A stretch of DNA of 60,642 bases from Micromonospora_J zhanjiangensis (GTDB lineage: Bacteria > Actinomycetota > Actinomycetes > Mycobacteriales > Micromonosporaceae), in contig NZ_JBHSBN010000033.1 in assembly GCF_042650605.1 (NCBI RefSeq), positions 1 to 60,642 of the forward strand, in the 5' to 3' direction. Both the position numbers and the translations under genes were made by a program. Positions 42,811-50,174 of this stretch are shown here, in pieces. A model generated the notes under the pieces. The model saw only the letters and a program-made list of their open reading frames with translations. It was not told the DNA's origin and did not search any database. Within the stretch, counting starts at the first letter, position 1. Each line of letters begins with the position of its first letter.

Positions 42811-43014
42811 GTGGACACGGACGGTACGGCCCGCGTGACCTGGCGGAAGAGCACCCGCAGCAACGGCTCCGGCGACTGCGTCGAGGTGGCCGACCTGGCT
42901 GGCACGATCGGCGTACGCGATTCCAAGAACCCCGAAGCCGGCGTCCTGGCGTTCCGGCCCGCGCCCTGGTCGGCCTTCCTGGCGGCCGTCAAGGCCGACC
43001 GGCTGACCGCTTGA
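42811..43014 (+). CDS. DUF397 domain protein (Scr1/BldB partner)
   Basis: 67 aa, full length. The pattern WRKSTRSNGSGDCVEVADL, VRDSKNPEAGVLAFRPAPW and AFLAAVKADRLTA is the complete DUF397 domain. Such proteins bind and modulate the upstream-encoded HTH regulator. GTG 42811. Its last ~70 bp recur at 45111-45182. Confidence 0.9.
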   Translation: MDTDGTARVTWRKSTRSNGSGDCVEVADLAGTIGVRDSKNPEAGVLAFRPAPWSAFLAAVKADRLTA

Positions 43015-43543
43015 CCTGCACGCCGCCGCCCTCAGCGCCACCAGATCAACGGAGCTGATCGCGGCTATCGGCCTGGCCGGGATGCTGTGCGAGACCTGCG
43101 CCCGCGCCTCGGAGATCCTCGCCCTCGACATCGAGGACCTGGAGCTGGAGGCCCGCCGCGCCCGGGTCACGTCGAAGGGCAGCGCGGTCGAGTACGTGTA
43201 CTGGGCCTCCGGCACCGCCCACCTGCTGCCCCGGCTGCTCCGCGGCCGGGTGGGCGGCCCGGTGTTCCTCTCCGCACGCCGTCCGGGCCCGGCCTGCCGG
43301 CCGGCGGCGAAGGACCTGTGCCCGGTCACCGGCCGGGCGAGGTTGGGCTACGACCGCGCTCGGGTGCTCCTGGACCGCTACACCTCGCCCGGGCCGGGAC
43401 TGCCCGGCTGGGACCTGCACCAGCTCCGACACTCCGGCGAGGCAGTGGTCAGCGCCCCCGGGGTGCCACAGCTACTTGGACTTGGCGCGGACCCTTGGAA
43501 GGACGTACGCGGCGTCGGGGCCGACGCCACGGAGCGTTGCTGA
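43007..43543 (+). pseudogene. Tyrosine recombinase (integrase) remnant
   Basis: The frame is open from just inside the DUF397 end. ELIAAIGLAGMLCETCARASEILALDIEDLEL and TSKGSAVEYV match the core catalytic domain, with the Arg of ARASE, the Lys of TSKG and HQLRHS (HxxR). The N-terminal domain, the second His/Trp and the Tyr nucleophile are missing. Similarity stops at ~43471, exactly where the antisense arsO gene ends, so the remnant was cut there and the last 24 codons are arsO antisense. Confidence 0.75.
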
Positions 43544-44530
43544 GGCGAAACCTCGCTGCCATTCCAGGCCCACGAACCCAAGTCTTGGCACGGTGCTTGA
43601 CACGCCGTATCGGTGCCGGGGAAGGCCGGCGCTATCGATGGCGCTGTCCCCGTTGGGTCCGGCGAGTGCCACAAGATGCCCGGTCTGCGGTCGGAAGCCA
43701 GTGGCGAGGATGAGCGCGTCTACGCGTTCGATGGTCCCGTCAGCCCAGGTCACCTTGTCGCCGTCGATGAGTTCGAACATGGGTCGCCATTCGGGCTGTC
43801 CGCCGTCGATGGCCTGCCGGTAGGTGCCGTCGTCGAGGACGCCGATGCCCTGGGGCCGCAGTACGCGGCTTGCTGGATGATGTTGAAGTCGTGTCCAGGC
43901 GAGCCAGTCGTGAATGTCTCGGCCGCCGGGGCGTTGCTTGACCCAGCGCACAGGGCGTCGGGAGGTCAGGGTGACCTCGGCATGCGCGGCGAGTTCAACG
44001 GCGATCTGGACGGCGGAGTTTCCGGCCCCGACAACGAGCAGTCGGGTGCCTGGCAACTGGGCAGGGTTGTGGTAGTCGGCCGAGTGAAGCACCGTGCCGG
44101 TGAAACTATCGAGGCCGGGTAGTTGAGGGCGGTGTGGCCGACCGAATCCGCCGGTCGCCGAGATCACGTGGCGGGCGGTGAACAGCTCCCCGGTGCTGGT
44201 CGCTACGTCGAAGGTGCCATTTTGCCAGGTCACGCGGGTGACAGTCGTGCTGGTGCGGATGTCGGCGTCCAGATGATTGGCGTAGCGGCGCAGGTAGGCG
44301 ACGACGTCGTCACGGCTTGGATATCCGTCGGGGTCTCTCTCGAAGGCGACGCCGGGTAGCTGTGAGTGCCGCGCAGGGGAAAACAGGATGAGGCTGTCGT
44401 AGAAGCGAGGCCACGCTCCCGTTGCTTCCTGGCCTGCCTCTAACACCAGGGGCGTCACGCCTGTACGGGTGAGGTGATGTGCGGTGGCCAAGCCGGCTTG
44501 TCCAGCTCCTATGACGAGGGTGTCATGCAT
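43472..44530 (-). CDS. Flavin-dependent monooxygenase, ArsO-like
   Basis: 352 aa. FAD site VIGAGQAGLATAHHL, the linker RFYDSLILFSPARHSQLPG, the second dinucleotide site VVGAGNSAVQIAVELA and ATGFRPQTGHL are typical of the ArsO/CzcO group. Paired divergently with an ArsR gene 57 bp away, which supports an arsenic or metalloid context, but no Acr3 or ArsC is present. Codon use contains more A/T-ending codons than neighbours, hinting at recent transfer. Confidence 0.78.
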   Translation of the reverse strand: MHDTLVIGAGQAGLATAHHLTRTGVTPLVLEAGQEATGAWPRFYDSLILFSPARHSQLPGVAFERDPDGYPSRDDVVAYLRRYANHLDADIRTSTTVTRVTWQNGTFDVATSTGELFTARHVISATGGFGRPHRPQLPGLDSFTGTVLHSADYHNPAQLPGTRLLVVGAGNSAVQIAVELAAHAEVTLTSRRPVRWVKQRPGGRDIHDWLAWTRLQHHPASRVLRPQGIGVLDDGTYRQAIDGGQPEWRPMFELIDGDKVTWADGTIERVDALILATGFRPQTGHLVALAGPNGDSAIDSAGLPRHRYGVSSTVPRLGFVGLEWQRGFASATLRGVGPDAAYVLPRVRAKSK

Positions 44531-44587
44531 GCGGAGATCATATCGTAATATCGCGAAATGACGAATCGTCGGTGTTAGGATTCAGCG
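44531..44587. promoter_or_regulatory. Divergent arsO/arsR promoter with candidate operator
   Basis: The 57 bp contain ATATCG-TA-ATATCG around 44540-44555, an AT-rich direct repeat with partial dyad symmetry, typical in composition of ArsR operators. Confidence 0.45.
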
Positions 44588-44902
44588 GTGACGACGCAGC
44601 AACTGGTGAGCGAGCGGACGCAGGAATTCCTGAGGGCGCTAGCGAGCGAGAACCGGCAGCGGATCGTGATGCTGTTCGCCGACGGTCAGCCCCGGACCGT
44701 CGGCCAGGTGGCCGCGGAGGCGGGTGTGGGGCAATCAACCGCTTCGGAACAGCTGACCCTGCTGCGACGGGGTGGCCTGGTACGCGCGGAACGGAACGGT
44801 AAGACCGTGCGCTATATGGCTGATGGCGATGGGATAGCGGCTGCGCTGTCCGAACTACAACAGGTCCTCGCTCGCTGCTGCCCACCGGAGGCAAGCAGCT
44901 GA
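44588..44902 (+). CDS. ArsR family regulator
   Basis: 104 aa. The winged helix reads FLRALASENRQRIVMLFADG, VAAEAGVGQSTASEQLTLLRRGGLVRAERNGKTVRYM. A Cys pair sits close to the C-terminus (LARCCPPEASS), a possible thiol metalloid site. It is divergent from the ArsO-like gene and followed at ~85 bp by a GC-rich hairpin (44989-45014). Confidence 0.85.
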   Translation: MTTQQLVSERTQEFLRALASENRQRIVMLFADGQPRTVGQVAAEAGVGQSTASEQLTLLRRGGLVRAERNGKTVRYMADGDGIAAALSELQQVLARCCPPEASS

Positions 44903-45110
44903 GGTGTGCGCCGCAGCCCGCTTCTGTTCCTGATAGTGCGTGACGTTCCGGACCATCATCGACCGCGACTGGCCCTCGACACAGCGATGCCCCCGCACCT
45001 GGAACGGCGGGGGCACTGCTGGTTCGAGCTGGCTAGTGCTGCTACGCGGAGGGGATCAGCAGCATCCGTTAGCAGGCTGCGCCCCAACGGCGACTGGCTG
45101 GTCAGCGCGC
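44903..45110. other. Intergenic, holds one hairpin only
   Basis: Between the ArsR stop and the second DUF397 3' end. Apart from the hairpin at 44989-45014 I see nothing here. Confidence 0.4.
44989..45014 (+). terminator. Hairpin behind the ArsR gene
   Basis: GCCCCCGC (44989-44996) pairs with GCGGGGGC (45007-45014) over a 10-nt loop, about 85 bp after the ArsR stop. Probable rho-independent terminator without T-run. Confidence 0.55.
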
Positions 45111-45182
45111 GTCCTCGTGTTCCGGCCTGCGCCCTGGGCGACCTTCCTGGCGGCGGTCAAGGCCGACCGGCTGACCGCCTAA
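45111..45182 (+). pseudogene. DUF397 C-terminal fragment (second copy)
   Basis: VLVFRPAPWATFLAAVKADRLTA and a TAA stop repeat the end of the DUF397 gene at 42811-43014. About 63 of 70 bases are identical, with a 23-bp perfect stretch at 42988-43010 and 45156-45178. No N-terminal half or start codon is present. With the first copy it brackets the integrase-arsO-arsR segment. Confidence 0.7.
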
Positions 45183-45268
45183 TGGAGGAGCCGCCTCCGG
45201 CCTCGTCCGGCCGGGCCTGGCGTGCCATCACGGTGCCGTCGGCCGAGCGGGTCGCGTTCGCGTGCGGG

Positions 45269-45514
45269 CTAGCTCTGACGAACGAACGGGTTGCGTCTCG
45301 TGGCCGTCAGGTAGAGCGGCATGAAGATCACCCAAAGCACGAGGCAGCCCAGGAACCATGCCTCAGGGGTCTCCACCCGCAGGTTGCCGATTCGGACCGA
45401 GACGGGGTCACCGCGACGGGCACGGCCGCGCGCATCGGTCAGCACCCACAGATCGGAGCCGAACATGACCAGCAGCACCGCGATCGACAGGAGTACCGGT
45501 GACAGCCCGCTCAT
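45269..45514 (-). CDS. Small membrane protein of unknown function
   Basis: 81 aa, two hydrophobic segments: SPVLLSIAVLLVMFGSDLWVL near the N-terminus and AWFLGCLVLWVIFMPLYLTA near the C-terminus. A basic and polar loop (DARGRARRGDPVSVRIGNLRVETP) lies between. I do not recognise the family. ATG 45514 is chosen; GGAGGTG lies at proper distance. It is alone between gene remnants. Confidence 0.65.
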   Translation of the reverse strand: MSGLSPVLLSIAVLLVMFGSDLWVLTDARGRARRGDPVSVRIGNLRVETPEAWFLGCLVLWVIFMPLYLTATRRNPFVRQS

Positions 45515-45826
45515 GCTCTTCACCTCCGGAACGTGCGATTTCCCAGCGTTTGCGACGCCACAAGTCGGTCAGAGTGCGTGCGGGCCAGGCTGGCTGATCC
45601 GAGCAATCCGACTTCGAACCACGCCACCGCCGCGCACCTCGACCTGTCCCAGGCTACAGGACGGACAGCCGGAGGCTCGTGGCGGCGCCATCGGCCTATA
45701 CCACTCAAGGACGTCGATGGCGCGTGCCGCTGGTCGGCTCTCCTGACTGCCGTCCGGACTCACCCTCTGACCACCTGAGCCGCCTCGGGTGACGCGGGCC
45801 GGCGGGGCCGATGCCCGCGAAGCCCG
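45515..45826. other. 312-bp stretch without a clear gene
   Basis: No intact ORF. Near 45729-45778 one plus-strand frame ends WSALLTAVRTHPLTT and stop, faintly like a DUF397 tail, which could be another decayed copy. Otherwise nothing. Confidence 0.35.
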
Positions 45827-46252
45827 TCAGTAGTGCTGCTCGATCGGCTTGCGGGCCTCGGCGAACAGGGCCGGCCCGTCGTACCGGACGGGTGGGAGAG
45901 CAGGCGTGGCGGGCTTGACGCTCTCGAACTGCTCACTCGACAGGGCGTAGACGACCCGGCCGAGGCCGGAGCGGTCGATGGCGGTGGCGCACATCGGGCA
46001 CGGCTGGCAGCTGGTGTACATCGTGGTGCCGGCCGCCACCTCCGGAGCGAGTTCCCGGGCCGCCCAGCGGGCCAGTTTCAGCTCCGGGTGGGCGGTGATG
46101 TCGGCCTCGGAGACCATCGTGTTGTGGTCCTCGACCAGCACCTCGCCGGCCGGACCGACCAGCAACGAGCCGAACGGCCGTTCGCCGGCCGCGCCGGCCC
46201 GGTCGGCCAGCTCGATCGCCCGCCGCAGGAACTTCTCGTCGTCGGGGGTCAT
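45827..46252 (-). CDS. Nucleoside/guanine deaminase-like protein (CDA fold)
   Basis: 141 aa. Zinc and proton-relay motifs are HPELKL (HxE) and PCPMC within TSCQPCPMCATAIDRSG. It is a short deaminase of the guanine/tRNA-adenosine deaminase superfamily and probably acts on a free base or pterin. ATG 46252 is preferred (GGAGGA upstream), although an ATG at 46270 overlaps the LLM stop. Cotranscribed behind the LLM oxidoreductase. Confidence 0.85.
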   Translation of the reverse strand: MTPDDEKFLRRAIELADRAGAAGERPFGSLLVGPAGEVLVEDHNTMVSEADITAHPELKLARWAARELAPEVAAGTTMYTSCQPCPMCATAIDRSGLGRVVYALSSEQFESVKPATPALPPVRYDGPALFAEARKPIEQHY

Positions 46253-46266
46253 CCGGTCTTCCTCCG

Positions 46267-47115
46267 TCATCGGGTGGTCGGGTCGCGCAGGGCGGCCACG
46301 GCGGCCAGGGCCCGCCAGGCCCGTTCGGGCTCGCGGATCTCGGTCAGGTCGTTGTTGAACGGGTCGAGCACCACCGTCCGCGCGCCGAGCAGCCGGAGCC
46401 GGTCGAGGTCGGCGGCGATCTGGTCGACGGTGCCGACGCCGGCGAGCCGGTCCGGGTCGGTGACGGGTTCGTCGGTCATCCGCAGCGCGATCCGGGGCAC
46501 CAGCGCGGGCACCGGACGGTTTAGTTCGTCCGCGGTCGCCTTGAGTCGGCCCACCGCGTCGGTCAACCAGTCGAGGGTGACCCGCAGCGGATGCCAGGCG
46601 TCGCCGAGCCGTACGGCGCGACGGATGCCGGCGTCGCTGTTGCCGCCGACCCAGATCGGGATCGGCGCGGTGTCGTAGTCGGCGGTGTCGGCCCACGCCC
46701 GCCGCATCGTCGCCAGGTATTCGTCGGTCAGGGCGCCACGCTGCCGGAACGGCACCCCGAGCGCCTCGAACTCCTGCCGGGCCCAGCCCACCCCGACGCC
46801 GAGGACCAGCCGGTCGCCGCTGAGCCGGTTGAGGTTCGCCGCCATCCGCGCGGTGAGCAGCGGATGCCGGTACGGCACGATGAGCACGGTGGTGCCCAGC
46901 CGCACCCGGCGGGTCACCCCGGCCAGGTAGGACAGCGTGGTGAACGGCTCGTAGAACGGGGCCGGATACTGCTGCGCCACGTCCGGGGTCACCACGATGT
47001 GGTCGGAGACCAGCAGCATGTCGAAGCCTAGGCCCTCGACGGTCTGCGCCCACCGGCGCAGCGTCTCCGGCTCGGTGCCCGGGGCAAAGTTCGGTACGTT
47101 TACGCCGATATCCAC
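46267..47115 (-). CDS. LLM class F420-dependent oxidoreductase
   Basis: 282 aa. Luciferase-like (beta/alpha)8 barrel: VDIGVNVPNFAPGTEPETL at the start, LLVSDHIVV, GVGVGWARQEFEALGVPF and PIWVGGNSDAGIRRAVRLGDAWHP. These features mark the TIGR03619-type F420 branch. It likely reduces or oxidises an unknown small molecule with F420. GTG 47115. Divergent from an Lrp-type regulator 94 bp away, which may control it. Confidence 0.9.
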   Translation of the reverse strand: MDIGVNVPNFAPGTEPETLRRWAQTVEGLGFDMLLVSDHIVVTPDVAQQYPAPFYEPFTTLSYLAGVTRRVRLGTTVLIVPYRHPLLTARMAANLNRLSGDRLVLGVGVGWARQEFEALGVPFRQRGALTDEYLATMRRAWADTADYDTAPIPIWVGGNSDAGIRRAVRLGDAWHPLRVTLDWLTDAVGRLKATADELNRPVPALVPRIALRMTDEPVTDPDRLAGVGTVDQIAADLDRLRLLGARTVVLDPFNNDLTEIREPERAWRALAAVAALRDPTTR

Positions 47116-47209
47116 GGACGCAACGCTATCGGGACGACGTCCCGACGGGGAACGGAGTGCTGCCGGTATCCCCTCGCTTCCGCCGGGGATCTGCCGGTAG
47201 TTTCCCCGG

Positions 47210-47662
47210 ATGACCGTGAGTCTCGATTCCGTCGACTGGGCCATCCTCACCGAGTTGCAGAACGACGGCCGGCTCCCGCTCACCGAGTTGGGTCGGCGGG
47301 TGAACCTCAGCGCGTCGGCGGCCACCGAGCGGGTGAAGCGGCTGGAGTCGAGCGGGGTGATCACGGGCTACCGGGCGGAGGTCGACCTGGCGAAGGTCGG
47401 GTTCGCCGTGCTCGCCGTGGTGCGGCTGAAGTACCCCGGCAGCCGGCACGAGCCGCTGCGACGGATGCTCGCCGAGCGACCCGAGTTGCTGGAGTGTCTG
47501 CGCACCACGGGCGACGACTGCTACGTCCTGAAGGTGGCCGCCACGTCGACGGCCCACCTGGAGCAGATCATCAACGACCTCGCGTCGTTCGGCAGCACCA
47601 CCACGAACGTGGTCTACAGCGCGACGCTGCCGTACCGGGGGCCACGCCCGGTCGGCGGGTGA
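47210..47662 (+). CDS. Lrp/AsnC family transcriptional regulator
   Basis: 150 aa. HTH (DWAILTELQNDGRLPLTELGRRVNLSASAATERVKRLESSG in parts) and C-terminal RAM domain with GDDCYVLKVAATSTAHLEQII. ATG 47210 has no Shine-Dalgarno; TAGTTT stands seven bases upstream, as for the Lrp gene at 29793-30248, so the mRNA is probably leaderless. Divergent from the LLM-deaminase pair and convergent with csoR. Confidence 0.88.
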   Translation: MTVSLDSVDWAILTELQNDGRLPLTELGRRVNLSASAATERVKRLESSGVITGYRAEVDLAKVGFAVLAVVRLKYPGSRHEPLRRMLAERPELLECLRTTGDDCYVLKVAATSTAHLEQIINDLASFGSTTTNVVYSATLPYRGPRPVGG

Positions 47663-47675
47663 GCCGTGGGATCGG

Positions 47676-47978
47676 TCAGCCGCGCTTCATCAGCCGCCCG
47701 ACGGCGGCCATCATCTCGCCGGCCATCTCGTCGGCCCGCCCGTCGGCGGCCCCCTCCCGCATGCAGTGCCGGGCGTGGCCGTCGAGCAGGCCCAGGGCCA
47801 CCTTGTCCAGGGCGGCCTGGATGGCGGAGATCTGGGTGAGGACGTCGATGCAGTACCGGTCGTCGTCCACCATCTTCTCGATGCCGCGCACCTGCCCCTC
47901 CACCCGGCGCAGCCGGGCGAGCAACTGGTCCTTGCTGGCGGTGTAGCCCCGGACGGGGGACGACGACGGTGAGGTCAT
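47676..47978 (-). CDS. csoR: CsoR-type metal-sensing transcriptional repressor
   Basis: 100 aa. All-helical DUF156/CsoR fold: LLARLRRVEGQVRGIEKMVDDDRYCIDVLTQISAIQAALDKVALGLLDGHARHC (in parts). The metal ligands Cys-His-Cys are YC (residue ~44), H (GHARH) and C (HC). Cu(I) is the most common ligand. A C-rich/G-rich palindrome sits 17 bp upstream of its start, typical for self-repression. No copper pump or chaperone is next to it, which is unusual. Confidence 0.92.
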   Translation of the reverse strand: MTSPSSSPVRGYTASKDQLLARLRRVEGQVRGIEKMVDDDRYCIDVLTQISAIQAALDKVALGLLDGHARHCMREGAADGRADEMAGEMMAAVGRLMKRG

Positions 47979-47994
47979 GCGGCAAGGATAGCTA

Positions 47995-48007
47995 ACCCCC
48001 TGGGGGT
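47995..48007. promoter_or_regulatory. CsoR-type operator in front of csoR
   Basis: ACCCCC-T-GGGGGT, a perfect 13-bp palindrome with TA on both flanks, lies 17 bp upstream of the csoR ATG. The C-tract/G-tract dyad is the usual CsoR/RcnR-type site. Confidence 0.7.
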
Positions 48008-48074
48008 ATGCCAACCACGGTCCGTACCGGCATCGGCCCGGCATTCACCCCGGCCCCGCGCCGGGCCGCGGTAT

Positions 48075-48105
48075 GGCCAGGCATACCCCGGGGGTACGCC
48101 TGGCC
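48075..48105. promoter_or_regulatory. Second CsoR-type operator, upstream of the histidine kinase gene
   Basis: A 31-bp dyad centred on G90: GGCCAGGC-A-TACCCC (48075-48089) against GGGGTA-C-GCCTGGCC (48091-48105), 14 of 15 pairs. The core TACCCCGGGGGTA matches a CsoR site. It ends 39 bp before the kinase GTG. Confidence 0.6.
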
Positions 48106-48144
48106 GGCTGGGCCGGCGCCCGCCGGCCGGCTAGCGTCGTCGGC

Positions 48145-49485
48145 GTGTCCACCCCGTGCAACCCGCTGGCGGCGATCGGTCGGCGCCGGTTCCTGCTGAC
48201 CGGCTGGCCCTGGCGGTCGCTGGGCTACCTGCTCGGCACCGTGCCGGTGCTGCTGGCCGTGGGCCTGCCCGCCGCGGTGCTCGCCCTGCCGTGGCTGGCG
48301 CTGGCCCGTCGGCTGTCCGGCGCGGGCCACCAACCGATCGGCCTGATCGCCGCGCTCGCCGTGGTCAGCGGCGTGCTCGTCGGTGCCCTCGGGCCGTTGG
48401 CGGCGCTGCCGGTCGCGGCGGTGGAGCGCCGCCGGCTGCGGCTGGTGGATCGGCGTCCGGTCCGGTCCGGGCACCGCCGACCCGACGCGCCCGGCCCGTG
48501 GGCCTGGCTGCGCACCCGGTACGCCGAACCGGCCACCTGGCGCGCGCTCGGCTACCTGGCGCTGCTGGCCACCCTGGTCCCCGCCGCGTACGGGATGCTC
48601 GCCCTCGTGCTGTTCCTGATCGCCGTTCTCCTGGCCAGTCCGGCGCTGGTCGGCGCCGGCGAGCCGATCACCCTCGGCTTCCGGACGGTCGACTCCGTCG
48701 GGCAGACCGTCCCCTACCTGATCACCGGACTGGTGCTGCTGCCCGCCGTGCCGTACCTGGTGGCGGTGCTCGCGGGCGGACACGCCGCGCTGGCCAGGGC
48801 GCTGCTGGGTGGCGGGCCGGACGACCGGTTACGGGCCGAACTGGTGCAGGTGTCCCGATCCCGGTCCCGGCTGGTGGACGCGTTCGAGGTCGAGCGCCGC
48901 CGGATCGAACGCGACCTGCACGACGGCGCCCAGCAACGCCTGGTCGGGCTCACCCTGCAGCTCGGCCTGGCCCGGCTCGACCTGCCGCCCGACAGCCCGG
49001 CGGGCCGGGCCGTCGGCGACGCGCACGAGCGGGCCAAGGAGCTGATGACGGAGTTGCGGCAGCTGATCCACAACATCCATCCCCGGGTGCTCACCGACCT
49101 CGGGCTGGCCGCGGCCCTGCACGACCTTGCCGAACGGTCCCCGCTCCCGGTCACGGTCCACGCCGACCTGGCCGGCCGGCTGCCCGCTCCGGTCGAGTCC
49201 ACCGGCTACTTCGTGGTGGCCGAGGCCCTGACCAACGTCGCCCGGCACAGCGGCGCCACCGGCGCGCGGGTGACCGCGTACCGGCGGGACGGCCGGCTGG
49301 TGATCGAGGTCGGCGACGACGGCCGGGGCGGCGCCGACCCGGGACCGGGCGGCGGGCTGACCGGCCTGGCCGACCGGGTCGCCGCGGTGGCCGGCAGAAT
49401 GCTGCTGTCCAGCCCGGCCGGCGGCCCGACCCTGCTGCGTGTGGAGATCCCGTGCGACCAGAACACCGACCTACCGTCCGGGTAG
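48145..49485 (+). CDS. Sensor histidine kinase, NarL/DesK-type
   Basis: 446 aa. Two groups of membrane helices (residues ~20-90 and ~155-235) are followed by a HisKA_3 dimerisation helix with the phospho-His in VERRRIERDLHDGAQQRLVGLTLQL. HATPase boxes are visible as VVAEALTNVARHSGA, VGDDGRGGAD and GGGLTGLADRV. It probably senses at the membrane and phosphorylates the regulator encoded next. GTG 48145. A CsoR-type palindrome lies in its promoter. Confidence 0.9.
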   Translation: MSTPCNPLAAIGRRRFLLTGWPWRSLGYLLGTVPVLLAVGLPAAVLALPWLALARRLSGAGHQPIGLIAALAVVSGVLVGALGPLAALPVAAVERRRLRLVDRRPVRSGHRRPDAPGPWAWLRTRYAEPATWRALGYLALLATLVPAAYGMLALVLFLIAVLLASPALVGAGEPITLGFRTVDSVGQTVPYLITGLVLLPAVPYLVAVLAGGHAALARALLGGGPDDRLRAELVQVSRSRSRLVDAFEVERRRIERDLHDGAQQRLVGLTLQLGLARLDLPPDSPAGRAVGDAHERAKELMTELRQLIHNIHPRVLTDLGLAAALHDLAERSPLPVTVHADLAGRLPAPVESTGYFVVAEALTNVARHSGATGARVTAYRRDGRLVIEVGDDGRGGADPGPGGGLTGLADRVAAVAGRMLLSSPAGGPTLLRVEIPCDQNTDLPSG

Positions 49486-50129
49486 TGCTCGCCGAGGACG
49501 GCGCGCTGTTGCGGGAGGGGCTGGCCGGGTTGCTCACCCGGTTCGGCTTCGACCTGGCCGCCGCCGTCGGCGACGCGGCGGCGCTGACCGCCGCGGTCGC
49601 CGCGCACTCCCCCGACCTGGTGATCACGGACATCCGGATGCCGCCGGGCTTCACCGACGAGGGCCTGCGGGCCGCCGTCGCGCTCCGCCGCGACCGGCCC
49701 GACCTGGCCGTGGTCGCCCTCAGCCAGTACGTGCAGTCCAGCTACGCCGCCGAGCTGCTCGACTCCGGCGACGGGCGGCGGGTCGGCTATCTGCTGAAGG
49801 ACCGGGTGGTCGACGTGCCGGACTTCGTCGCCGCGCTGCACCGGGTGGTCGACGGGGGCACCGTGGTCGACCCCGAGGTGGTCCGCCAGCTGCTGCGCCG
49901 GCGGCGCGACCCGCTGGCCCGGCTGTCGGCCCGGGAACGCGAGGTGCTCGCGCTGATCGCCGAGGGGCGGTCCAACGCCGCCGTCGCCCGGTCGTTGGTG
50001 ATCTCCGAGCCGGCCGTCGGCAAGCACGTCGGGAACATCCTGGCCAAGCTCGACCTGCCGCCGACCGAGGACACCAACCGCCGGGTGCTGGCCGTGCTGA
50101 CCTACCTGCGGGCGGCCACCGACGGCTGA
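49452..50129 (+). CDS. NarL/LuxR-type response regulator
   Basis: 225 aa. Receiver domain: VLAEDGALLREGLAGLL (acidic pocket) and VITDIRMPPGFTDEG with the phospho-Asp. A C-terminal LuxR HTH (LSAREREVLALIAEGRSNAAVARSLVISEPAVGKHVGNILAKL in parts) binds DNA. GTG 49452 follows GGAGATCCC and overlaps the kinase gene by 34 bp, so the two are coupled. Targets unknown. Confidence 0.93.
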   Translation: MRPEHRPTVRVVLAEDGALLREGLAGLLTRFGFDLAAAVGDAAALTAAVAAHSPDLVITDIRMPPGFTDEGLRAAVALRRDRPDLAVVALSQYVQSSYAAELLDSGDGRRVGYLLKDRVVDVPDFVAALHRVVDGGTVVDPEVVRQLLRRRRDPLARLSAREREVLALIAEGRSNAAVARSLVISEPAVGKHVGNILAKLDLPPTEDTNRRVLAVLTYLRAATDG

Positions 50130-50174
50130 GCGGGAGGGGCCCAACCGGATGTCGGTTCGGCGTCGACCGCCAGG

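Noticed and set aside
45729..45778. Third DUF397 tail (WSALLTAVRTHPLTT)
   Set aside because: Only a few residues resemble the domain; too weak to annotate.
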